33,594 nucleotides of DNA from a virus. The DNA is taken from IMG/VR virus record IMGVR_UViG_3300025598_000104, positions 1-33,594 of that record, one strand, 5' to 3'. Both the position numbers and the translations under genes were made by a program. Shown in pieces: positions 27,317 through 33,594 of the stretch (position 1 is its first letter; the number at the start of each line of letters is the position of its first letter). The notes beneath the pieces were generated by a model. It made no database searches, had not been told where the DNA came from, and was given only the letters and a program-made list of their open reading frames with translations.

Positions 27317-27817
27317 TTATTTCTTTTGGCCTGCTAAGATTTGTTTTAGCAGTTCATTACGATCAAGCACAATGCCTTTGCCGTCAACTGCTTCTTCAGG
27401 GTCGTCAATTACTTTAGCATCTTTTTTAATTTGATGATCTAATCGAGCTTTGGCCAACTGTAGATTGATCATTCTCAACTTCTTGTCCATTTTGGCAGTT
27501 TTGGCAGTGATTGCATGGCCCAACATAGTGCCCGCAGTCTGCATGATAACGCCGGCAAATCTGGGATCAATATTCATACCCAAATCCATCAAGTCTTCGG
27601 CTTTGCTTTTTGCTAGGTCAGCAAGTTCGTCGAGTTCGGCGTCCCCGGCTTCTAGGTCTCGTACTAGGGGCAGGGCAGCATCAATTTTACCGATAGCACT
27701 GTCTACGTCAGCGATTACATCCTGGTTTTCTTTGATAAAATCCAAGGCTTCTTGTGCAGTGGTATCTTCACTGGTGGATGTGGGAAGATTCAATAAGTTT
27801 TCTAATTTTTTAGTCAT
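27317..27817 (-). CDS. 16: Terminase small subunit, gp16-like
   Basis: A 166-aa, almost wholly helical protein like T4 gp16 (164 aa). The segment LMDLGMNIDPRFAGVIMQTAGTML and the following helix AKTAKMDKKLRMINLQLAKARLD match what I recall of gp16 homologues in cyanophage-type T4-like phages. It forms a ring that recognises viral DNA and stimulates gp17. An AATAAATA late box ends 5 nt before ATG and no Shine-Dalgarno is visible. Confidence 0.8.
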   Translation of the reverse strand: MTKKLENLLNLPTSTSEDTTAQEALDFIKENQDVIADVDSAIGKIDAALPLVRDLEAGDAELDELADLAKSKAEDLMDLGMNIDPRFAGVIMQTAGTMLGHAITAKTAKMDKKLRMINLQLAKARLDHQIKKDAKVIDDPEEAVDGKGIVLDRNELLKQILAGQKK

Positions 27818-27822
27818 ACCAA

Positions 27823-27830
27823 TATTTATT
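27823..27830 (-). promoter_or_regulatory. Late promoter box AATAAATA
   Basis: Late box 5 nt before the gp16 ATG; with T4 spacing the A of ATG would be +1. It overlaps the 3' end of the gp4-like gene. Confidence 0.65.
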
Positions 27831-28263
27831 TGGCGCGACCTTGATGGAACAAATCATTTTCGGTAATGATTCTAAATGTAAGATTGTTGGCTTGACAATA
27901 GGCACGGGCCGCTTGCCATTTGCACATGTTGAGTATTGCAGCTGCTTGGGCACGTTTGCTATTGCCCGCGGCTTCCAGTGTGGTTTCTTTTTGCGGTTTT
28001 ATTTCCCAAAGTTCGGCATGTTGTCGATTGTTGGCATCCTGATACATCACAAAGAAGTCGGGTACATAAATGGTGTTGCGATTGGTAAAGGGATTCTTGT
28101 AATTGATGTGCAGTGCTTCGTTGGCCCATTGCAATATACTGGGATTGGCATCGCACATACGCATTACTGCGTGTTCCCAACTGCTGCGATAGTGTGGTGC
28201 TTTTTTGCCTATATATTTTTCTGGGTTGAGTAATTGATAAAACCCATTTGCATATTTGCTCAT
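27826..28263 (-). CDS. 4: Head completion protein, gp4-like
   Basis: A 145-aa protein close to T4 gp4 in length (150 aa). Typical elements are YRSSWEHAVMRMCDANPSI, then VPDFFVMY and LWEIKPQ, which together look like a PD-(D/E)XK nuclease-type core (E29, D69, E86, K88 approximate). In T4, gp4 joins the filled head to the neck together with gp2 and gp50. It is preceded by the 126-aa gene with a 1-nt gap and followed by gp16. Confidence 0.85.
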   Translation of the reverse strand: MSKYANGFYQLLNPEKYIGKKAPHYRSSWEHAVMRMCDANPSILQWANEALHINYKNPFTNRNTIYVPDFFVMYQDANNRQHAELWEIKPQKETTLEAAGNSKRAQAAAILNMCKWQAARAYCQANNLTFRIITENDLFHQGRAK

Positions 28264-28264
28264 G

Positions 28265-28645
28265 TTATGCCAATATCGATCGTGTAATATATTTGTTCAC
28301 AATGGGTTGATTGTTTAATCCTACTAGGCTTGTTCCAACTCTATTTAGATTTAAAAACATAGCAAGATACAATGTAAGTTGCCCTTGTGGAACTTCTTGG
28401 AACTGTTGAATAATACTCATTGGATCTAAGCCTTGGCTCATTGCTGTATAGATCACGGTACTGGCCAATATTTGTGCCGATTGAGTATTACCGCCTGTGA
28501 CTTTTTGAAAGTAGGCCGTTACTGCATCGTTTTGATTGCTGGATATGTTTGGAGTTCCTACAAAATAATTGTTGAAGTAGGTCTGTGCCGAAGTGTCACT
28601 GTTGCTGGCAACATTGACGCCGGTTATGTTTGATGGTGAGCTCAT
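28265..28645 (-). CDS. Conserved hypothetical virion-type protein
   Basis: A 126-aa protein, Asn/Ser/Thr-rich at the N-terminus, with a helical middle (AQILASTVIYTAMSQGLDPMSIIQQF) and a C-terminal GTSLVGLNNQPIVNKYI segment. I recall similar proteins beside gp4 in aquatic T4-like phages but not a function. It overlaps the 82-aa gene by 4 nt and precedes gp4, so it probably belongs to head-tail joining or the baseplate. Confidence 0.6.
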   Translation of the reverse strand: MSSPSNITGVNVASNSDTSAQTYFNNYFVGTPNISSNQNDAVTAYFQKVTGGNTQSAQILASTVIYTAMSQGLDPMSIIQQFQEVPQGQLTLYLAMFLNLNRVGTSLVGLNNQPIVNKYITRSILA

Positions 28646-28890
28646 TTGTTAAGTCCTCGAGGTAGTGGATTGTATGGAAGTTGTGCATTGCCTATTAGCT
28701 CGCCATTGCTTTGTATAACCGACGCTGCGTCGGTGTTGCCCGGTATTGGCGCTTGCGGAGCGATGCCAGGGGCAATAGCATATAAACTTACTGCTGCAAC
28801 TCCGGCAAGATTTTGATTAGGATTACCGCCAGTGGGTCCAGTGGGTCCGGAATTATTATTGTAAATTAATATAATAGGTTTTTGCGCCAT
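28642..28890 (-). CDS. Small collagen-like hypothetical protein
   Basis: An 82-aa protein with a GPTGPTGGNPNQN stretch, a Gly-X-Y-like short run, followed by Ala/Pro-rich sequence (APGIAPQAPIPG). GGAG lies 8 nt before ATG at 28890. It sits between the tube-fold gene and the 126-aa gene, overlapping the latter. Possibly a minor structural protein; no family recognised. Confidence 0.55.
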   Translation of the reverse strand: MAQKPIILIYNNNSGPTGPTGGNPNQNLAGVAAVSLYAIAPGIAPQAPIPGNTDAASVIQSNGELIGNAQLPYNPLPRGLNK

Positions 28891-28891
28891 A

Positions 28892-29914
28892 TTAATCTCC
28901 AGCCGAGACCAAACTATTAGTTCCGTTGGCTGATCCGGCTTTGGGCAGAGCCAATCGGTTCAAAGCATTAGTGTCGCCGCTTAATATGCTCATGCCAAGA
29001 TTTTTAAGTTCGGTTCCGGCTAGTGCGCCAAGATTTTGACCTTTGAGTTTATTAAATGTTTGTCCTGCAATCAATCCAGCACCTAATAAATTACCAGAGC
29101 CAACTTGTTGTGCTATACCGTCTGCTGAACTTAATAAACCGCCAGGGCCCAGTAGGCTTGTTGTTCCGCCACCACCAGGAGTCAATGGACTTGGTTGTTT
29201 ATCATAATCGGGCATGATGCCGGCAGGCTCGCCGCCGAGTTTAAATGAACCGTAATTGTAAATAACAGTTTCGTACTCAACTGTCATTGTATTTTCCATA
29301 AATTCATTTTGTCCTTGTACATGTTGCCCGTGTTGGAAACTTGTAATAACAGGATTGACCAAGATGTATTCGGTGAATCGTTTTTGATGTAAACTGTAAA
29401 TTTTAATAAAGTTTAAAATTCTTTCTTCTGCACCACTCTGTGTATACTTGGCCGGCAAATATCCCCAATGTTCAGTTTGTTGTGCATTGTACTTTGTATG
29501 TTGTTGATAAAAGCCGGGATTGGCTCCGTAGTCACTGTCACGATAAAAGTGACTCATATAATCATACCAAAAGTCTCTTACTGCATCGGCACTGTCATCG
29601 TGGAACGTAATTTGTACCGGATCGTATTTTATTTTGGTATTTACATAGTTAGGACGATTGTAAGCATTGTATGTCTTTACATCCATGGTGTACTTGGGCA
29701 AATTTACACTCTTAACCATCATACCAGCTTGTATTTTTTCTAAGTTAGGCAATCTACTTAATTGTGGATTGATGTCGAATGCAACATGAAATAGAAAACT
29801 ATACTTGGGGCTTAGTGAATAGTTGTTGTTTGTAAATAAATTATGGGCGTGCTTGAAGTCACGCAAATTTGCCCCGGTAACTGCACCACCTAAGAAATCA
29901 TTTATTATACTCAT
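28892..29914 (-). CDS. Tail tube-fold protein (baseplate/tube junction, gp54- or gp48-like)
   Basis: A 340-aa protein. Residues 30-230 have the pattern of the gp19-type tube fold (YSFLFHVAFDIN, VKSVNLPKYTMDVKTYNAYNRPNYVNTKIKYDPVQITFHDDSA, FWYDYMSHFY), which T4 also uses in gp48 and gp54 that start the tube on the baseplate. The C-terminal 110 residues are Gly/Leu-rich and flexible. The length fits gp54/gp48 (320-364 aa) better than the tube itself, but I cannot choose between them. It follows a terminator; a weak box GCTAAATA lies 5 nt before the ATG. Confidence 0.7.
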   Translation of the reverse strand: MSIINDFLGGAVTGANLRDFKHAHNLFTNNNYSLSPKYSFLFHVAFDINPQLSRLPNLEKIQAGMMVKSVNLPKYTMDVKTYNAYNRPNYVNTKIKYDPVQITFHDDSADAVRDFWYDYMSHFYRDSDYGANPGFYQQHTKYNAQQTEHWGYLPAKYTQSGAEERILNFIKIYSLHQKRFTEYILVNPVITSFQHGQHVQGQNEFMENTMTVEYETVIYNYGSFKLGGEPAGIMPDYDKQPSPLTPGGGGTTSLLGPGGLLSSADGIAQQVGSGNLLGAGLIAGQTFNKLKGQNLGALAGTELKNLGMSILSGDTNALNRLALPKAGSANGTNSLVSAGD

Positions 29915-29929
29915 ATTATTATTTAGCCA

Positions 29930-29954
29930 TAAAAAAACCCGCCGTTAGCGGGTT
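29930..29954 (-). terminator. Intrinsic terminator after tail tube gene
   Basis: AACCCGC/GCGGGTT stem with a 5-nt loop, followed on the minus strand by seven or more T. It ends the tail tube transcript. Confidence 0.9.
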
Positions 29955-29971
29955 CTTTATAATTACCAGGA

Positions 29972-30610
29972 TTAACCAGTAATTGTTGCTCCAACAGTAC
30001 GAGCAATTGTTGCACCAACACCAGCAGCAGTTGTTTGATTGCCTTGTGGTATTTGTTCTGCATTGTCGTAACGTACAGTCAATTGTACTGTTGCTTGTTC
30101 GTTAGTGGCATAGTTCATTTCACCGTAGTCAACTTGACTCAAGAAGCATCCGTATAATTGCCATGATTCCAAAGTTATTGGGGTATTTGTACCGTTTCCG
30201 CCATCTAGTATTTCTAGTAATAGTGTAAACTTGTAATCGATACCAGATGCAGCACTTGACTGTTCTTCAAAGTCAAACTGTTTCTGAATCTGTTCACCAA
30301 CCAACTTGCTAACATTACCGCCTGCATCATCACGCAATGTAATTGTAATTTCGCCCCACTCAGGTTTACCTTGCAAGTATACCTTGCTATTGTAAACATC
30401 AATGGTAATTGGATTAAAGTTTAAAGTTGGACGCTTTACATCTTGAACTTGTTTTGTTAGTTCAACTAATTGTCCTGCGCTGACGCCAAATCCTGTAAAA
30501 CTTAAACGGAATCTAAATTTTAATTTTGGCATTAACAGACCTTGCCCAGTGGCCGAACTACCGCCGGCCGCTAGGGGTACTGTTATATTTGTTAAGGATG
30601 CTGTTGACAT
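29972..30610 (-). CDS. 19: Tail tube protein, gp19-like
   Basis: A 212-aa protein, slightly longer than T4 gp19 (163 aa). Core tube-fold strands are visible: PKLKFRFRLSFTGFG, LTKQVQDVKRPTLNFNPITIDVYNSKVYLQGKPEWGEITITLRDD, and the C-terminal CFLSQVDYGEMNYATNEQATVQLTVRYDNA. It forms hexameric rings stacked inside the sheath, through which DNA passes. AGGAGAAG precedes the ATG, and a late box (GATAAATA) lies 19 nt upstream. A strong terminator follows, so it can be made in large amounts on its own transcript. Confidence 0.92.
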   Translation of the reverse strand: MSTASLTNITVPLAAGGSSATGQGLLMPKLKFRFRLSFTGFGVSAGQLVELTKQVQDVKRPTLNFNPITIDVYNSKVYLQGKPEWGEITITLRDDAGGNVSKLVGEQIQKQFDFEEQSSAASGIDYKFTLLLEILDGGNGTNTPITLESWQLYGCFLSQVDYGEMNYATNEQATVQLTVRYDNAEQIPQGNQTTAAGVGATIARTVGATITG

Positions 30611-30629
30611 TTCTTCTCCTGTATACTTT

Positions 30630-30637
30630 TATTTATC
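30630..30637 (-). promoter_or_regulatory. Late promoter box GATAAATA
   Basis: Late box between sheath and tube genes, 19 nt before the tube ATG, with AGGAGAAG between. Confidence 0.7.
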
Positions 30638-30644
30638 TGTTTTC

Positions 30645-33594
30645 TTACTTACCTAGCGAAGCGATTTGACCTGGGTTATACAAGCGAATCGGAACGTAAA
30701 TAAACTCAACAGCTCTTTCAGGCTCAATAGCAACATCCGCATAAAGCTCATTATTTGCAATAATATCTGGAGTATTGTTTGTTGTATCACAAACCACCAA
30801 ATAATCGTAAATACCACGTTTTGCAACCAAGTCGTTCAATGCACTACTTAAGACTGCTGCAAACTGGTCACGTGTAGTCTTATCGTTGGGTTCAAATAAG
30901 AACGCATTACCAGCACTAGCAAAAATAGTACGCAAGTAATTTACCAAACGACTTACGTTAACGCGGTCCATGCTTTCTGTATTTGGATCACGAGTCTTTT
31001 GACCCCAAACAACAATACCAATTCCTGGTAAAATTGTGATTGGATTAATCTTTAGTTGATACAATGCATCACGTAGACTTTGTTGTACACCAGTACGTAC
31101 AAATTCTCCAGTTGCATAATCTACATAACCTAAGTCTGTAGCATTGTTAACCAATCCACGACGTGTACCTGCAGGAGCAAACCAAGGATAACTTACGTTA
31201 TCGCTATACAAGTATGTGCGTAGTGCCATGTGACTTGGCGGAACCATAATAGTATTTCCGCTTAGATCTGTGCTCAATCCGCTTGGATAGTACACTGCCA
31301 AATAAGGGTCATCAGTTGCCAATCCTGTACCATTGGTATCATTGCTCCAATTTGTAATGTCTACAACGTTAGTATCCAGTCCCATTGGTGTATCACCAAT
31401 AACAAATGCTGTATTAGCACGGTCATTGTTTAGTGCAACCAAATTTGGAATCAATTCAGGATATCCAGGAGCACAAATTAACTGGTAGCTAAATTGTTCT
31501 TCACGGATTTCTGTATTTGCTTCAACTGCGGCATTCATTGCAGCAACTACCATTTGGCGTTGAGCATAATGTCCAGCATATGGAGTATTGTTTGTGGTGT
31601 TTAGGCCACTTGCAGTTACCCAAGATGCAGTTTGTAAAGGAGTCCAGTAAGTTGTCTGCGATGCTGGATTTTGGTTTGTGTTAGAATTTTGCAAGCTAAC
31701 ATAAATTGTTGATCCGTAGTACACTGTTGAACCTGTGTTATAAGTTGTAGTGCTACTCCAGTTTGCTACATTAAATGCAGTTGGGGTGAAGTAATCTGCA
31801 ATGTATTTCTTAACGTTATAACCACTGCGACGTGTGTTGAATAACAACATACCACGTGGATATAATTCTGGGTTAGGTGCGTCTAAGTCAATATAGTTAC
31901 TTGTTAGGAATGGACTTGGTGATGCATCTGTACCTGTTGTTAATACTTCTGTTCCACTAATAGGATCAGTTGTACCACTTGTGTCCCAACGTGCATCAGC
32001 AAATATGATACCGTTTTGACTTACATGATCAGTGTTATCAATTGATACCCAAGCACTGCCGTTATAACGATACAATGCTGGCCAGTTTTCTAAATCACTT
32101 GTGTTCAACCATAAATCACCAGCAACAAGACTGCTGCCATCGCTTTGTGCTACTGGTGCGCTGGCTTGTACATTTACACCATTTGAGTCAGTTACTGATA
32201 GGTTGTATCCACGAGCATCCGAAGTTACATTTTGGTAACCTTTCCAAGTTGTTCCAGTGTTGATCATGATATCAACAATTGTAGGATCACTGTAGTACCA
32301 CAATGTGCCATTTGCAGGATCTGCAACTGGTTGGGTCGCACTGTATGTATATGTTAACGGTGCAAATCCACTGATTACTGCGCTTGTTCCGTATACATAA
32401 ACATTGGTAACACCGCTGATAAATCCTGCAGCACTAATCACTGTAGGATAACTGCCGTTTGGAGTTAATACAATATCGCCACCAGCTAAATGTGTAATAG
32501 TAATGCTGCCATTTGAATTAACTTGTGCACTTACATTTGGAATATTGGCTTTGAGGATTGCTGTTACGAAATCAGTTGCGCCTGTGCCTGCAAGAGTAAT
32601 TGTATATGTTGTCGAAGTAGTTGCTCCGGGCTGAGTTACAGCCATTGTAAAGATCGACCCGTTTGTGAAAGTTGGATTCAATGCGCTACCGGTAGCACTA
32701 ACTTGTCCGCTGACTTGGCGAACTTTTGGTTTGAAACCAGCATAACCTAGCTTTCCAGTTCCTGCAGGATTTGGATCTTCATCAAGAAAAATTGTTCCGT
32801 TTGCAATATTGCTTCCGCCAGCACTTGGATCTAATCCATATATTGCTTGAGCGGTTGTTGGGTACGCTTGTGAAGTTTCTGGATTCCACAATTGTGTAGT
32901 TGCATTGTATGTTTTGAATACAAAGTTTGCTCCGCCACCAATTGCGCCAACTTTGAACCAAACGCTACCACTTGGGGCAGCACCCGATCCAGGGGCAGTA
33001 GGTGTTCCGGCTGAATAAGAATCTGCAGTGGTCCAATATGGAACACTGGCGTAGTTACTGTATTGGAAACTGGTATTGTTATAAGTACCAGAAGTTAGAC
33101 CCAATGCATTAATTAATGCAGTATTACCTGCACCATTGTAGGCCGTAGAAATTACGATTCTACCATCACCGGCATTTAGACCAGTTGAAGTTCCGTCACT
33201 GTAAATAGCAAGTTGATTGCTGACCACGTCAGCAGAAATACCAGTAATAGCCGCGCTATTAATATTAGCTGCAAATGCTGCTGCTGTTGCAACAGAACCT
33301 AAAGTAACAGTATGTCCGTTAATGCTTAAATTACCACTGCTGGTCAATGAAGCCAATGCAGTTGTATTTGCAGTTGTAGCCAATACAGTTGGGTGGCACT
33401 TGTGCCAAGCAGGAGTTCCAACCAATACCCATGTATTAGAAATACTTCTTAAGTTCAAATCGCCGCTGTCGTCGCCGGCTTTATAAAACACACGATTGTT
33501 TATTGTTGTTGCAACCACTGCATAGCTACCAACAGTACCAATACTTTGTAGTGGAGTTGGCTCGTTTGTCAAGCTACCTTGTGTAGAGGTTGTG
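30645..33594 (-). CDS. 18: Tail sheath protein, gp18-like (5' end outside window)
   Basis: At least 982 residues; the frame is open to the window edge (TTSTQGSLTNEP...), so the start is not in view and a TTG at 33572 is not the true start. The last 200 residues have the conserved sheath C-terminal domain (PGIGIVVWGQKTRDPN, RVNVSRLVNYL, FEPNDKTTRDQF, AVEFIYVPIRLYNPGQIASLGK). It forms the contractile outer tail. It is much longer than T4 gp18 (659 aa); the extra length is Thr/Ser/Asn-rich beta-type sequence in the N-terminal 600 residues with two related stretches (SINGHTVTLGSVATAAAF; TYTITLAGTGATDFVTAI), probably surface-exposed domains. Confidence 0.92.
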   Translation of the reverse strand, partial: TTSTQGSLTNEPTPLQSIGTVGSYAVVATTINNRVFYKAGDDSGDLNLRSISNTWVLVGTPAWHKCHPTVLATTANTTALASLTSSGNLSINGHTVTLGSVATAAAFAANINSAAITGISADVVSNQLAIYSDGTSTGLNAGDGRIVISTAYNGAGNTALINALGLTSGTYNNTSFQYSNYASVPYWTTADSYSAGTPTAPGSGAAPSGSVWFKVGAIGGGANFVFKTYNATTQLWNPETSQAYPTTAQAIYGLDPSAGGSNIANGTIFLDEDPNPAGTGKLGYAGFKPKVRQVSGQVSATGSALNPTFTNGSIFTMAVTQPGATTSTTYTITLAGTGATDFVTAILKANIPNVSAQVNSNGSITITHLAGGDIVLTPNGSYPTVISAAGFISGVTNVYVYGTSAVISGFAPLTYTYSATQPVADPANGTLWYYSDPTIVDIMINTGTTWKGYQNVTSDARGYNLSVTDSNGVNVQASAPVAQSDGSSLVAGDLWLNTSDLENWPALYRYNGSAWVSIDNTDHVSQNGIIFADARWDTSGTTDPISGTEVLTTGTDASPSPFLTSNYIDLDAPNPELYPRGMLLFNTRRSGYNVKKYIADYFTPTAFNVANWSSTTTYNTGSTVYYGSTIYVSLQNSNTNQNPASQTTYWTPLQTASWVTASGLNTTNNTPYAGHYAQRQMVVAAMNAAVEANTEIREEQFSYQLICAPGYPELIPNLVALNNDRANTAFVIGDTPMGLDTNVVDITNWSNDTNGTGLATDDPYLAVYYPSGLSTDLSGNTIMVPPSHMALRTYLYSDNVSYPWFAPAGTRRGLVNNATDLGYVDYATGEFVRTGVQQSLRDALYQLKINPITILPGIGIVVWGQKTRDPNTESMDRVNVSRLVNYLRTIFASAGNAFLFEPNDKTTRDQFAAVLSSALNDLVAKRGIYDYLVVCDTTNNTPDIIANNELYADVAIEPERAVEFIYVPIRLYNPGQIASLGK

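Overview
The window is part of the genome of a T4-like contractile-tailed phage (tailed dsDNA myovirus). The right half encodes a tail sheath (gp18-like, cut by the window edge), tail tube (gp19-like), a second tube-fold protein, head-completion protein (gp4-like) and both terminase subunits (gp16/gp17-like). The centre encodes the T4-type recombination and ssDNA proteins gp32, UvsX and UvsY. T4-type late promoter boxes (NATAAATA) stand in front of many genes, and sigma70-type promoters (TTGACA/TTGCAN, 17-nt spacer, TATAAT/TACAAT) drive others, so the host is a bacterium with an ordinary sigma70. The gene complement resembles aquatic T4-like phages (cyanophage/pelagiphage type), but no host-specific gene such as a photosystem gene is visible, so the host is unknown.

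Layout. 1-152: no convincing gene. 153-7062: a minus-strand cluster of 27 tRNA genes or tRNA-like genes whose anticodons cover all 20 amino acids. It is interrupted by two homing-endonuclease genes, a radical SAM protein, a DUF7448-like protein, a small membrane protein, a zinc-ribbon microprotein, one plus-strand small gene and two structured non-coding stretches. Tandem early promoters lie at 6820-6950, with further sigma70 promoters inside the cluster. 7064-7790: small genes, a 19-bp inverted repeat, and a leader ORF followed by mutually exclusive hairpins that look like an attenuator. 7842-8747 (+): a seven-bladed beta-propeller protein. 8744-10187: a translationally coupled operon of AhpC-type peroxiredoxin, SGNH hydrolase and AhpD-type alkylhydroperoxidase. 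10329-11891: a 520-aa protein with a possible capsid-targeting leader. 11905-17706: an overlapping operon read as glycosyltransferase-like, SGNH, UvsX, small protein, radical SAM, UvsY, small protein, methyltransferase. 17765-18763: gp32. 18903-20995: two virion-type proteins. 21028-22590: large terminase. 22652-23188 (+): HNH endonuclease. 23178-30610: head/packaging/tail genes, tightly coupled. 30645-33594: tail sheath.

How the parts fit. The tRNA cluster probably supports phage translation in a host with different codon use. The recombination operon supports recombination-dependent replication. The structural block packages DNA and builds the tail. Several proteins begin with a short leader ending in (L/I)xE, as in T4 internal head proteins cut by the prohead protease, so some may be packaged and injected. 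The AhpC/AhpD pair would form a peroxide-detoxifying system if the host supplies the usual electron donor.

Points most worth a second look: the AhpC-SGNH-AhpD operon; a class II tRNA with a UUU anticodon; the attenuator-like leader at 7559-7753; late boxes only 4-7 nt before start codons, which would give leaderless mRNAs; late boxes embedded in sigma70 spacers; candidate internal head proteins; and a structured non-coding RNA below the tandem early promoters.
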